Shown here: piece after piece, positions 35,206-48,162 of the stretch | How positions within the stretch are numbered: the stretch's first letter is position 1 | Layout: the number at the start of each line of letters is the position of its first letter | NCBI GenBank assembly: GCA_029962745.1 | Contig: CM057157.1 | Coordinates: forward strand, 21,411,798-21,475,797 | Origin: Echinometra lucunter | Taxonomy: Eukaryota; Echinodermata; Echinoidea; Camarodonta; Echinometridae | Reading direction: 5' to 3' | DNA: 64,000 bases | Program-made: the position numbers and the translations under genes | Notes under the pieces: generated by a model | Seen by the model: the letters and a program-made list of their open reading frames with translations, nothing else | Databases searched by the model: none | Told to the model about the DNA's origin: nothing

Positions 35206-35810
35206 AGAGGTATGCATAAAATTAGGCCTATTGTTTGGTAGTCAGTCTGCAGTCAGCTCTTGAAGGGAGAGGATGTGCATGTATAGTTGCCACCAGCTCT
35301 TCGTAAAGAAAGCCACACCCAATATCATGCAGTACCGGAAGCCATTTTGCTTCTGAAGTTCCAGACATGCAGTGTGATACACATCAGCATAATCTCATTC
35401 GCCATTCACAGAAAAATTGACTGTAAGTGTTGATTTCTTTTTATACCATTTAGCCAGTATTAAGAATGCCATTTTGATTATTTTTGCACTTTCTTTGTGC
35501 TGAACAAGAAATAGTTTTGCTTAAAAAGGCACAGCATGGCATAAAAAAATCTGCCTTTAAAACAGTATTAGTAAGTAGATCAAAGCTTGAGCATTTTGAA
35601 AACCCTTTTCATCTAGATGAATGCTTTAAAATGCAAGATAGTATGGGACTGAATCCATCTAAAAAATCTTTCGAAGCAAGACTTACTGTGCCACTATACA
35701 TATTTCTGCAAGTTTGATCAATCAAATTTTCCCTGTTTAATAATGTTTCATACATTCTCATTCCTGCTAATTTTGTCAAAATATTTTATTTTGACTTATT
35801 TCTTTTCCAG

Positions 35811-35831
35811 ACTGTCGATGTAATATCCTGA
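35811..35831 (+). CDS. Candidate alternative terminal exon
   Basis: Strong acceptor ttatttcttttccag at 35810. Read in phase 0 from exon 34766-34830 it gives TVDVIS and a stop at 35829-35831. In phase 1 the same region stays open to a possible donor (gtaatc) at 35923 and reads CRCNILTEGSFKYQHTVEVV onward. The phase-0 reading is favoured because it follows the upstream exon, but neither is proven. Confidence 0.35.
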   Translation, partial: TVDVIS

Positions 35832-38800
35832 CTGAGGGATCCTTCAAGTACCAACATACAGTAGAAGTGGTTCCAAGTTCTCAAGTTGTCAACTTCAAGC
35901 ATCTCCTTGACAATTTTTTCAGGTAATCTTTCATTTCATTGTGTCAATTAAGATACTGTAAAACCAGAAACATTCACACCTTGAAACTTTAGCAAATGAT
36001 TTAAATGGCATCCATTTTCATGGTAAGAAATTTTGTGAATTGTAAAAATTTGGTGTTGTGTCAGTTGTGATTAAATCACTCGCAAAATTTGCAAACATTA
36101 TTAGTTCATGGAAACTTCTGGTTTTACATTAAAGGTAGTCATGCATTATTCAACTCTTTTAAAACTAGAGGAACAAAATGATTGAAGTTTAGAATCGTGT
36201 TTTTTCCATTTTGTAATGCTAGAAATGTTGCCAATGATTCAAACGGCCAGGAAAAAGTATATTGGATGAGTTAAAACTTCTTTCTTCAAAATTTGTAGAG
36301 GGCAGCAGACTACGTAGAGATAGAGGATTTCCACACTCACAATCTTTTTTTTCAAACTTGAGATCATTGCAAGTGTAATGAGAAAAAAAAAGGGAGATAT
36401 TTATTACTTTTCCCTGGACAATGTTACACATATTTTCATTGTTAATGAGGGATTTTAAAATGAAATGAGATATGAATATGGCTCCATTTCACATAAGTGG
36501 TACAACTAGGTTGACAAATTGACCGAATTTTACACTTTCACCCCCACTTTACAGAAATGTTGCCTAGGGCTAGGGTTCCTCAAAATTAAAAAAAAAATGT
36601 CCAGATTATTGATTATGAACTACATGTTCATATATATATCTCCCATTAACCAAAAGATATTACACTGTAGAAAAAGCACCTTAATCAATTAAGGGAAATG
36701 TTAAGATTTGGTTTTAGACTGTTTTTTAAGGTCATTGGTTTTGAACCAGGTGGACAAACTGACAATTTTTCACTGTGAACCTTCACAGAAAATGTGTTCA
36801 AACTACAGTTATAATATCAAATGCACTTTGTAATGAATCTAGTGCTTCATGGATGGTCAATTTCATTATTATTACTACTACTGGAATTAAAAGATTGCAC
36901 CAAGCTAAAGAGAAAGTGAATTTTCATATTTTAGTTGAAATATTTTTTTCCAGTTCTTCCTTCATTTTGCAATACTTTCATGTAAGCTTACATTAAAGTA
37001 GGCAAAGAATGATACAGAAATTACATTTGGCAAAAATGAAATTTTCATAGAATTAGATCCCTTTACAAATTCAACAAATTCATCTGTTCGGAAAGGGGGC
37101 TGCATGGAGCTGGTGGATATTTAAGACTGCAATTTTTGGACAAAATCTTAAAAGTGTTTTAATGATTCACCCATTTTTGTGATACGTATTGTATCAGATG
37201 TTAATTTTGTTCCAGCATTTATAATGCAGCTTTGTATTACATTTGACATTTATATTGTTGGCACAGAGTGTTTTAGATGTGACATAAGAATGTTAACTGT
37301 GCTTAACTCCTGGTTGATATAACTTTTAAAACATTATGAAATTTGTTCATAAAAATAGCAAGATATGCAGAAATTTACTACCCATATTTTGTTAGTTTGA
37401 ACGATTGATTACGTTATAATAATGAAATTGTTTTTATTTGTAAGTTTTTTGCATTTCATTATACAGTGCAGGGTAAATGTGGCGTATTCCATTTAATTAT
37501 TGCATTCATTACGCAGACAAGCCAGACCTATTTATAAATTGGAATTCAGATTCATGAGACTGCGTTGAAAAGGGGTGATTTTTAGTGAAGTTTCATGCAT
37601 TTGGATGGCAAATCATGGGCATGTACTTGAACAAAAGATGCAAAGAAGTTAACAGAGTATGAGGAGTGTACAAATGTAAATCCTGAATTGCACTATGGAG
37701 TATAATCCAAACTATCATAATGTAAGCATAATGAATGGCTCACAAATAAAATAATCAAAATTTGCATAAGAAATTTTACATACCTTGCTTTTTTAATGAA
37801 AGAATTTCATGAAATACTGTTATAGTAAAAATTAACAAGATATAAATGCAGGGCAGATCGAAAGAATTGGGATTCTTGGAAAGTTTCTTAGATACATAGA
37901 TTAATGGCTTACACAATTTGAGTTATCATGCTGGCATAGTTTGTTTTAATCTTTTCAATTTATGTGGAAATGCAAATTTCAAGATTTCTCTTTACTTTAA
38001 ATATCTGTTTTCCAGTTCAAATATTGAAGCTTTTTGTCAAACAATTCAGTATTACAATTTTTAACTTGTCATAAAATGGTGGATTTTGTGTAAAATAGAA
38101 GTAATTATATGCCAGTTATGGAAACAAATATCAAACCTTCCATATGAAGCCTTCTAATTATTTGCAATATAAGGCTGATGCTGCCCAATTTTTTCAAAAA
38201 ATAAAGTTGAATTCATTCCATCAGAAAATTCGTGCATTTGCCCAGGGTAAACAAAAACTAGAAAATATTTGTATTAGGTAATTTTTGGTAAATACTGTCT
38301 GGATATACATGTAGACCATACTTGTTTTTAAATTTATAAATACGTTTGTCAAATGATGTTTTTTATGTAAATATATTCAAAAGTAAATTATCAAATATGT
38401 TGAATTATAATATCAAATAATTTGGCTTTTGTGCGTTTAATTTTGTGTTTAATTCGTGTGTTTAATTTTTTCCCATCAATACTAAACATTTCTTGTGAAA
38501 ATTCTAAACTTCCAAGTTTTTATCCTTCTTACCTGAAAGATATTTTGATATGGAGTTGACAGCAAAATTATTCATACTTTTTGTACTTTCAAATATTTTG
38601 CATTTTTCTGAGACTAAAAGGTGGATTAGTGGAATTTGAGCTTTGGTTGAATACCTTTAATTGTCAGCTGTACGGAGTTTCATCACATTTTGCACAACAA
38701 AGGAAATACTATCATTCATTTCCTGACATTTTTTGAAATATTATCTTTGTGTCTCCAGACATACAAAACAATGTAGCTCATTTTAAGGCTTTTTTTTTGG

Positions 38801-39450
38801 GGGGGGGGAGCATACCTGTTTAGAAATTCATGAGATTAACATGTTTTGTCAGTGAATTTGTGAAAAGTTCTGGACAAGCAATGTTTTGAAGGGAGAAAAT
38901 GATTGGAATAACCTGAACCAAATTTTGTAAATTGTCATGTTGACTTATTCTTACAGTTATCTGTATTATGCATGCTCAAGTAATAAACCAGGAAAAGCCA
39001 ATTTTTACACAAAACAAAATTAAAAGAATTCAAAACTTGGTATTGGTATGATGATTTTGGTGTTAGCTGTACTTTTTTAAAACTTTTTCTTTAGCATACT
39101 AGGACACAGTTTTTCGTGAAGAAACAATTTTAGAACACAGATACCGATGGCTTTGTGCCATCTAATATTTTTGAAAATATCTGAATGACTTGAGGTATGC
39201 AAAATCAAATATTTTTCATAGCAGTAAATATATGATTTTGCTACTGTAATCAAGATTAGAATTTTACTGTTACTCTTTTCTTTAGGGTTACAAAAATTTA
39301 CTGTATGAGATCTTGCAACTCCCCCCCCCCCACCACTCTTTTTGGAGAAAAACATATTTTCACCATTTCTTTTTTAATTTTGACATTTCATAAATATTCT
39401 ATATGATGAATTATAGGCACCTGTAACCTTAAAATGAAGATGGAAGACTG
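35832..39450. other. AT-rich stretch without a supported gene
   Basis: No frame, splice pair or homology convinces me. A weak internal duplication is visible between about 36508-36565 and 36748-36795 (aggttgacaaattgac against aggtggacaaactgac, then cacagaaaatgt). Poly-G and poly-C runs occur near 38800 and 39320. Confidence 0.55.
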
Positions 39451-39454
39451 GTTA

Positions 39455-39935
39455 AACGGAGTACCCAATGCTGAAACAATGTTAGTTCATTTAAAAGAGC
39501 ATGATTTCATCAGCAGAAAAACAACTGCCTACATCTTTTTAGAAGTCGTGTTGCCAAGGAAACCCCCAAATGTGGTAAGATTTCAGGATATTTTGACCCC
39601 GATCAGCTGTGACCCAGTTTCAACTTGGGTACCCACAATGACGTCAAAGTGGGTACCTTGTCGCGCAATTCTAGCAAAATGCGCGCAAGGTGTAATACAT
39701 ATTGTACAGTCTAGCGCGCAGCACAACTACAATGCGCGAAGCTGGGTAACCACTTTTACGTCATATCTCATACTCAAAATTTTTGGTCAACTCTTGAATT
39801 TTTATGAGAAAATTAGCCAAAATGCATTAATTTCGATTGAAAATCATCAAATTTTTAATGTTATTCTTCTTAGAATTTTATTCTCGATCATATATCGATT
39901 TTTTTTTTTTTTTACCATTGTGTAATCACTTTAAG
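39455..39935 (+). mobile_element. CpG-rich repeat copy 1 (~480 bp)
   Basis: Begins near gtacccaatgctgaaacaat and ends tgtgtaatcactttaagg. The centre is unusually CpG-rich for this window (agcgcgcagcacaactacaa, gcgcgaagctgggta). Inverted copy at 41712-42203 and direct copy at 50708-51160. Confidence 0.8.
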
Positions 39936-41711
39936 GGTTTCCCTATATTGCATTTATGTAATATTTCTGAACACTCTTTGTGGGTTAGAGCAACACAATA
40001 TGATACAAAATCAGTTACAGATGGACTATAGATTCCAGTACAAAATTACTAATCAGATATCACAACAATGATTCATCAAGTGAAAGAAAATCATCCTCTG
40101 TGTGAACACATAAAAGCTGAAGACCATAAAATAGTATTAGCCTAATATTGCATTCTTCAATATGCAAATAAGGGCATCAAAGTGCCTTGTGCTCACCCCT
40201 TGTGACCATCCTCTATTTATGCTCACCCAGCCTGGTAATTAACTTCCCATGAATCAATTTTTATTTCATCTCACAGCAATAATAATGTGTCACATCCCAA
40301 ATCAATATCAATTCATAGAATTGGGAGAAAAGATTGACTGTTTGTGAAATTTGTCAGTGCCTGTACCAATATAGTTTACTACATGGACATAAGTATGTAT
40401 GTTTGAATATGAAAAACTGAATGATACATTGACATTTACTTGAAGTTGTCAAGTTTTCAGGAAAATAGCTCAATTCAATCAAAATGGATTCACAAATTTG
40501 TACCCATTTCTTTCCTTTACTGTGAAGTCTTTATAGGGGGTTACAGAAAATAGATAACCCTATTTCATTTCAGAATTTGAGCCCTTTTGCATTTTCACAG
40601 TAAGCCTTTGGAATCAAGCACCTTGAGAGTACTAATAATCAACATTTGGAATTACAAACCTTCAGAAAAATTATCTTGTCAAAATTGTGACTCTTCAGGA
40701 GTAAATGTATCAACTAAATCTATGAACAATGTTATTATTCATATTTTCTATCCTTTTTGTCTTCTCTGTAGCTATGAATAACTACAAACTTCTTCCTCCT
40801 GAAGTTTAGTCAGTGTTGTGAGGATAGAACCAAGAAATCCACCCCCTATTAGAATTCAGGTGAGTGTCTGATGTGAGCTACAAGTTTGTTGTTCCAAACA
40901 CAAGCATAAAAGCATAAAAACAAGGCCCCTATCCCAAACAATTCCTTGTGGCTTTTAATGGGGCTATACACCTCTGAAAGCTTTTTTTTAAAACCATTAA
41001 TCATTTAATCTCACTATAATGATTAATTTGATTTCATTGTCTAATTGGCCTTCGGTTGATTGATGCTTTTTTTTTTTTGGTCAGGTATGAATAGATTATT
41101 GAATGTGCATGTATAACGTACTGCGAAGAAAGTAATTTCATGATGATATGGTAGCCCATGAAAATTTATGATAAATTTATTTCCGATTGGATCCTAATCA
41201 TTTGTTTGGTCTGTTTACTTTAGTTTGAGACTAAGCTTTTGTGAAGTTTTTTTTTTTTTCTCAATTATTTCACATATTATTTTCTACATATATGGTTATC
41301 TGTCATTCCTTCAAATTTTTGAAAAATTGGACTTACCGGTACCTGGATGTTCTAGAATAATTTTTACATAATATTTATCATAGAGGAAGTTGGATAGGTT
41401 GATTATTATGATAATGATAGGGCTTTCCCAACAAGGTATGTTCCAAATGTTACCAAGCATTATGGAATAGCATTATGGAATTGTGAACATGAATAAGCGT
41501 AGCAGTATTGTTTCATTTCATATTTTGTCTGACTCTGATCCAAGCTCATGTGGTGTCTTCAGTTAGATACTGTAATCCATTACACTAGAACTTTAGATAA
41601 TTATGGAACTTTTTTTTTGTTTACTTATTCAGCACATGATAAATTGTACTTAATTCTCTCTGCCCTTATTCCAAATAAACGGAAAGACAAACTAAAAGAA
41701 TGTCTTAAATG

Positions 41712-42203
41712 CTTAAAGTGATTACAAAATGGTAAAAAAAAAAAGATATATGATCGAGAATAGAATTCTGAGAAGAATAACATTAAAAATTTTATGATTT
41801 TCAATCGAAATCAATGCATTTTGGTTAATTTCTCATAAAAATTCAAGAGTTGACCAAAAAAATTTGAGTATGAGTATGACGTCAAAGTGGGTACCCAGCT
41901 TCATGCATTGCAGTTGTGCTGCTAGCTAGACTGTACAATATGTATTATACCTTGCGCGCATTTTGCTAGAATTGCGCGAGATGGTACCCACTTTTAACGT
42001 CATTTTGACGTCAAAGTGGGTATACCCAGTTGAAACAGGGTCACAGCTGAGGGGTCAAAAATATTCTGAAATCTTAACCACATTTGGGGGTTTCCTTGGC
42101 AACATGACTTCTTAAAAATTTTGGGCAGATGATTTTCTGCTAATGAAATCATGCTCTTCTAAATAAATTAACAATGTTTCAGCATTGGGTACCCCCTTTA
42201 AGG
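41712..42203 (-). mobile_element. CpG-rich repeat copy 2, inverted
   Basis: Starts cttaaagtgattac and ends tgggtaccccctttaagg, the reverse complement of the element at 50708. It preserves both short terminal inverted repeats (CTTAAAG-type), so it is close to full length. Confidence 0.8.
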
Positions 42204-42578
42204 AGGAACAGAATTTTTGAACTCTTTATGAGTCAAGCAAAGGATGTCCCTGTGGCACAGACACTGTATTTCTCATGAGAGTGATTTACCATAGTGTTAA
42301 AGCACAAAATGAATGTATACAGGGTGTCTGAAGTGTTGTCAAGCATCTAATCAAGCCTGGAAATGGGTAATTTTGCTACTCTTTTGGATTGAACATAGCA
42401 ATCCTTCTAATTTCTGTGAATTGTTTTGTACAGATTGGCACATGTGGCAAAGCTCCAAATCTGCCATTGTGCTGAGAAAGCAATCAAAGTGTTATAGAAA
42501 TCCAGATCATAAAGAGAATAGAAAGAATGGCTTTGAAAACATGTATGCATAAAACCTTTCTCATTTCTCCTTTTCTCA

Positions 42579-42669
42579 GTTTGTGATGTTTGTGGGTGAT
42601 CTCAACCTGATGTTCCCGAGTGGTGTGGGGCACAGCCATGAAATCATCAAGCTTCATGTAGCTTTAAAG
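42579..42669 (+). other. Exon-like segment, function unknown
   Basis: Acceptor cctttctcattt...tctcag and donor gtaata bracket about 90 nt with one open frame: FVMFVGDLNLMFPSGVGH followed by SHEIIKLHVALK. It has higher GC than its flanks. It does not continue coherently into the next splice-bounded segment (43949), and I recognise no family. Confidence 0.25.
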
Positions 42670-43069
42670 GTAATATCTTTGTCCAATGTTATGGTGTAAA
42701 CTGAAATTAATGTAAAGAGTTTGATTTTGAAAACTGATAATTCCCTTTTGTGAACTGAGATATTTGTAACTGAAGTTAACTAAAATGATTTTTTTTAAAA
42801 TCACATACTTCATTTATTGAAAATAATTCCAGTTAAAAGCATGTAAAACAATAAGCCTAGGATACTGCCTGTATTAACAGTCAGTACAAGGCAAAAATTA
42901 CAATGATTTACAAGACATTAGAACATTGAACATTACATTGGACATCAAAATTTACATCGACAGATATTGAAAATAATGATTAATAAAGGAATAGAAAATG
43001 TGAATATTAATAAAGGAATAGAAAATTGTAAATAATCAAGGAATATTAGAATGTTTATAAGAGTGATAG

Positions 43070-43590
43070 AATTTGGTCTCTCTTTCATTGTCCATTCACT
43101 CTAAATTTCCTTCACCATTTCCCTCTTCTTTAGCTCTCCCACCTTTCCTTCTCTTTCTTCCTTTTATTATCTCCTCTCATCACTTTTTTCCCTCTCTCCT
43201 ATGTTTTTCCTATTCTCTGCTTTATCTCCCATTTATCTCTTTCCACTTCTTTCTCCTTTTATTCTTTTATTCCATTTTCCTCCACCCCAGTGGCATAGCT
43301 AGGATTTCATTTTAGGGGGGCAGTGGTGAGCACACAAAGCGTGTGAGTGACATATTGAGTGTGCGCTCCCGGGGGGGGGGGGGGGGAGGGTGAAGGGAGT
43401 TTCTTCCCTCCACCACCGCCCCCACCGCTTCCTGGCTACGCAGATGCTCCACCCCTCTCTCATTTCTTTTTCTTTCCTTCACTTTTTCTCTTCCCTTTTC
43501 TTTGTTCCATCATCATCTTTCTCCTCACCATCTTCCTTTTCTCTTCCTCTCTGTATATCCCATCCTCTCATCTTCCTGTTGCATAAATTG
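43070..43590. repeat. Pyrimidine-rich block, copy 1
   Basis: TC-rich low-complexity sequence sharing ccttcaccatttccctcttc and further segments with 45845-46180, including the preceding aaggaatattagaatg. A G run and the motif cagtggcatagctaggattt near 43290 mark another repeat inserted in its middle. Confidence 0.6.
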
Positions 43591-43948
43591 GTGTCTAAGG
43601 CTTTCCAACTAGATTCAACTTGCACAAATTGACTTTTTTGTCTATAATTTGGCCAAGTCGACATCCAAAGAAAGTAAAGATTTGTCTCTTTGTTATTATT
43701 TTTTAAACAAAAATCTTTGGATAAGATGAGTTTTATAACTTGAATATTGACTTGTTTTAAAACCACTTTATGCTGCTATGTATTACACTCAATCTCTTTG
43801 TCTTGGGGAACAATTTGTCGTTGATTTACTCTAACCCTTAGCAGTAACCCTTAATAAAACAGAATTTCTTGTTGGATTTAGCTATAGAAAATTCTGATCT
43901 GCTTTGTATTAATCTTTGCCATTGTCTCTAAATATATTTGTTTTCAGG

Positions 43949-44023
43949 AACAAAGGTGTGTGCCGACATGATAGAAAAGAACTACGCATGCATGTAGAGG
44001 ATTCCTGCTCATTCAAGAATATT
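43949..44023 (+). other. Exon-like segment with a Cys/His pattern
   Basis: Acceptor atatatttgttttcag and a consensus donor gtaagt bracket about 76 nt. In one frame it reads NKGVCRHDRKELRMHVEDSC followed by SFKNI. C-x9-H-x4-C fits the second half of a TRAF-type zinc finger. It could run in phase into 46183-46242. Too short to call a gene. Confidence 0.28.
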
Positions 44024-44265
44024 GTAAGTTGATATCATCATTGAAGTTTCTAATTTGCAGTTGATTGAGTTTTGATATATTATGAAAATGTATTATCAAA
44101 AATAGTGAAGCATTTTGGCAGAAGTTCACTTTTGGAAGGTTATCTAAATTATGTTTTAAAATTAACCATTTACCTCAAAAAATTATTTGTATACAGCTAG
44201 AATACTTCAGATCAACTTCAAATTTTCAAACTATTTTCTATATTAACAAGGCAAACGCCAAGCGT

Positions 44266-45562
44266 TGTCTCGCCTGCATATTGCAGTCATGAAGAGACTG
44301 CATGTCAAAACTATGCTATATGACTTCTGACTTCTGAGGCTGTCAGCAGTTTAGGGGGTGAATTGTGGTTCTGACAGTTTACATATGCAATAATGGTATA
44401 GGCCTACTTTATCCCTAGGAAATCAGATAACACTAAGAATGCTGTTAATACTATGAAGCTATAATTATTTCCATGCAAGTAAGGAAATGAATGTTAGTGA
44501 AAAAGAATGTAACTGATAATAATGTGAGTAAAATTGTAAAATTAAATTAATTATTAAGGTGTTATGGCAAACTTATTGTTTGAAAAATGGAGGAAAGGTT
44601 GTGCATGAAAGATAAATATAAAAACTTATTGTGTGTGATTTTTAGCCATCTTGCCTTCACTTTAGCAGTAGGGTTTTCTAAATTGATCTGTGTGCATATG
44701 ATAAGTAAATGATGCAAGAGTGAGTACTACAAGATAAAATAAGTAATAGGGTATGAGTAGGAAGTTTGAAAGAGTGCAGTATTTGGTGATTCCACATCAA
44801 AGCTATAGAAAGTTATTAGGTGTACTACATAGCACAGTGCCAGTTATGAAAAGTTCATTGACCTTTGACCTTTGACCTTAATCAAATTCAACTCACATTT
44901 GAACTTGACCTGCACCTTCAAGAGATGGACCTCTCATATGAATTTGGCAATCCTACCTCGAAGGTATAGAAAGTTATTGTGTGTACAACATAGCACAGTG
45001 CCAGTCATGGAAAGTTCATTGACCTTTGACCTCTGACCTTATTCAAATTCAACTCATACTCAAACTTGACCTGTGCCTTCAAGAGATGTACCTCTGGTAT
45101 AAATTTGGTGATCCCACCTCGAAGCTATAGAAAGTTATTGTGTGTACAACACAGCACAGTGCCAGTCATGGAAAGTTCATTGACCTTTGACCTTTGACCT
45201 TAATCAAATTCAACTCACATTCGAACTTGACCTGCACCTTCAAGAGATGGACCTCTTGTATGAATTTGGCAATCCTACCTCGAAGGTATAAAAAGTTATT
45301 GTGTGTACAATATAGCACAGTGCCAGTCATGGAAAGTTCATTGACCTTTGACCTTTGACCTTATTCAAATTCGACTCATATTCGAACTTGACCTGCGCCT
45401 TCAAGAGATGGACCTCTGGTATGAATTTGGTGATCCCACCTTAAAGCTATAGAAAGTTATTGGGTGTACAACACAATTGTTGACGACGACGCCGACGACG
45501 ACGCCTACGCCGACACCGGAAATAGTGATACCTATGTCTCGCTCCGCTACGCAGGCGAGACA
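44266..45562. mobile_element. Element bounded by TGTCTCGCCTGC, carrying a 161-bp minisatellite
   Basis: Left end tgtctcgcctgcatattgca and right end tctcgctccgctacgcaggc followed by gagaca are inverted relatives. Inside, agctatagaa or aggtatagaa recurs at 44801, 44962, 45123, 45284 and 45445, an exact 161-bp step, giving four full units. Just inside the right end is a GACGACGCC-rich block (45480-45520). No transposase frame is present. Confidence 0.75.
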
Positions 45563-45795
45563 AAAATGGATATAAGGGTTATTTGAGGGTTATTTGAGTC
45601 AGATAACCGAGTGGGTTAAATCCTACCCATGTCAAATCTCTCAAATTTGGTAAATGGGGTAATTGACTCATTCCAAACTGCAATTTCAAGTTTTAGTTCC
45701 ATCAGCTGAACAGTTTTAGTGCAACTGTGCACATTCAACAGGCATGTCTGCAAAAGTGGAGACCTTTTCCCTTCTAAATTGTTGTCATATATGCA

Positions 45796-46180
45796 AGGAA
45801 TATTAGAATGTCAAATAAATGTAGTAATAGAAGGTCCCACTCTTTGTCCCTTAGCTCCCTTCACCATTTCCCTCTTCTTTGACTGTCCTGTCATTTTCAT
45901 TCTTTTCTTTTTTTCCTCCCCTCTCCTCATCACTCTTTTTTCTCTACTCTCTCTTTTCTTTAATATGTTTTACCTATTCTCTGCTATATCTCTCATTACA
46001 TCTCTTCCCTTCTACCTTTTTCTTTTATTCCATTTTCCTCCATCTCTCTCTTCTGTACTTCTTTCCTTCACTCTCTCTGTCTTCCCTTTTCTGTGTCCCA
46101 TCATCATCTCTTTCTCTTCACCACTGTCTACATATTCCTTCCTCTCATCTTTCTCTCTCTTTCTCCTTTTCCTTCTTTTA
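45796..46180. repeat. Pyrimidine-rich block, copy 2
   Basis: Second copy of the block at 43070-43590, lacking its central insertion. Its 158-codon open frame is a compositional artefact. Confidence 0.6.
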
Positions 46181-46182
46181 AG

Positions 46183-46242
46183 TGTGATTTTGTGAGCCAT
46201 TTTCAATATGAAGCAGTGCAATTCATAAATAGATTACAAGAG
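46183..46242 (+). other. Exon-like segment, possible continuation of 43949
   Basis: A long pyrimidine tract and acceptor ttcttttaag precede 60 nt that read CDFVSHFQYEAVQFINRLQE, then gtacga as a modest donor. The strong tract is part of a duplicated pyrimidine-rich block (see 43070-43590), so the acceptor may be fortuitous. Confidence 0.22.
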
Positions 46243-46744
46243 GTACGAGAAAACATTTGAATTTTCTTCTGTTGTTTTTTTCTTTTCATTTTCTTGTTTT
46301 CATTTTTTGTTTTGACAAGGATCTCCAATGAATCCAAGATGAAACACTTTATCTCCATCATTGTACACTTAAAAAGATCAGCTGGATTGACATCTTGGGC
46401 AAACACAAGCAGTTTGATGAACATAACGCACCCAAGATGCTTTCAAGACAGAGCAGTGCAATCATCCACAAACATCAAGCAACTATATGTGCAGTGTGAA
46501 CTTTAAATATTGGACAATAACACATGAAAATGGATGCTGCCATTGAAAAAATGGACACTATTCAGATACAGGAAGAAATAAGAAGAGGACAGTAGAGAAA
46601 TTAAGTAGATTACTGGCAATTATCATGCTAGATTTTGAGGATACTTTTCAGCTATTTCTCAGCTAATGTTTCTTACACACAGACACCAATATTAAATGAT
46701 TTTGAAAAGTACATTTATTAGCTGCAGAGAGCCACAGGTAAGTA

Positions 46745-48162
46745 GTGGGTCATTCCATGTCAAATGACCCAGTGGGTTAAACCCTGGCCCATTTCAAATT
46801 GGCCCAAATAAGTTAGTGTATGGGGTTACAGATGCTTTAGTAGTGTACCAATCACATAAACATTATTTTTTTCACAATGTTGGATGTAGAATGTGTAAGA
46901 TATCTCCCCCTACCCCCCCCCCCCCAAATTTTACCTGGCATTCTTTAGGTGAAAGGTTGAAAAGTATAAAAAGTAGAGAATAACATTAGACTGATGATGA
47001 ATTGGGTTCCGTAAAGACTAATTAATGCACCCACAATGCCTAGTCTAGGGATGTTTATTTCATTGTGCAATATTTCTAAATATGTAAGTTCATATAGTGA
47101 TAGGAAACCCCCAACATATAGACCAAAATTTCCTCTTGTGATTGGTACACTTTAAAGCTGAAATTTCAAGTTTTAGCCTCATTGGCCCAACATTGCACTT
47201 AGTCAAAGAGCCTGTCCCAAAATAGTCGGCCAATATCCCCCATAGGATCCGACCTCTTAAAGTTACTTTGACCATCTATGTCATTGACAAAAAGGTTGTC
47301 AATTTGACTGTAGCCATGCGATGTAGCCCCCAGAGCAGCTCGAAACGGACCCCTAAGTTGGGTGAATATCACCCGATCTGCACCATGCACCAAACTTTGC
47401 CTGTTGAAGAAGTATGACGGCAAATTACAAATTTAACACCTATAAATAAAAGCATATCAAATATTTAAAATCAGGGCAAAAAGAAAAGCTGTCTGTCACC
47501 TTCCAACTTGAGTGCTTCATTAAATTCACTACAAAAGAACAAAATTTTATATTTTCTTTTGCAGGATTTTTGTGTCAAATGATGATTGCATTATTAAATA
47601 ACAAAAATTAATTGCTTTAGAACTTTGATCGACATAATGAAAACATACCCAACAATACCTTGCATGCTCCTCCAAGGGAATGTTTACATTATGATCCTCG
47701 ATGTTAAACTTTAAAGAAAGCACTAAAAATTTTACACAATATTGACATCAAACTGCAAATTGCAATGAACTCAGTACTAAAGTTGGAAGGTGTTTTTTTG
47801 TGTTCTTTCCATTTATATGCAGAATAGTGTTTTTTTTTTTTGGGGGGGGGGGGAGGGCAACATGAGTTGGATAAACAGTCATACTTCTTCCCACTGACAA
47901 ACTTTGTTGCATGGTGTAGATTGGGGAAACCGTCTTAGGGGCTTTTTTTGAGGAGCCTTTGGGGGCAACATCGCATGGCTACCTTTTTTCAATGACGTAG
48001 ATGGTAAAAATTACCTTAAGGGGTCAGATTTTGTGAGGGGGGGGACTATTTAGGGACAGGCTACCTTTGTTGGGAAAATGGGGCTAAAAGTTGCAACCCC
48101 CATAACTAATATATTTGGGCCTATTTGGAAAGGGGTAGGGGGATGACATGGAATAACCCAAA
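46745..48162. mobile_element. Foldback element copy 1 (~1.4 kb)
   Basis: Termini gtgggtcattccatgtcaaa and tgacatggaataacccaaa are complementary. The arms continue: agcctgtcccaaaatagtcg and caccaaactttg on the left match cgactatttagggacaggct-type and acaaactttgttgcatggtg on the right in reverse. It has a long AT-rich loop between about 47420 and 47870 and no gene. Confidence 0.7.

Noticed and set aside
39434..39925. 163-codon frame
   Set aside because: Spans the CpG-rich repeat; the other two copies of the repeat do not keep the frame.
44801..45445. CRISPR-like array
   Set aside because: Whole 161-bp units repeat without unique spacers, in an animal genome, inside a TIR element.
45719..46195. 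158-codon Phe/Leu/Ser-rich frame
   Set aside because: Composition artefact of a duplicated pyrimidine-rich block.
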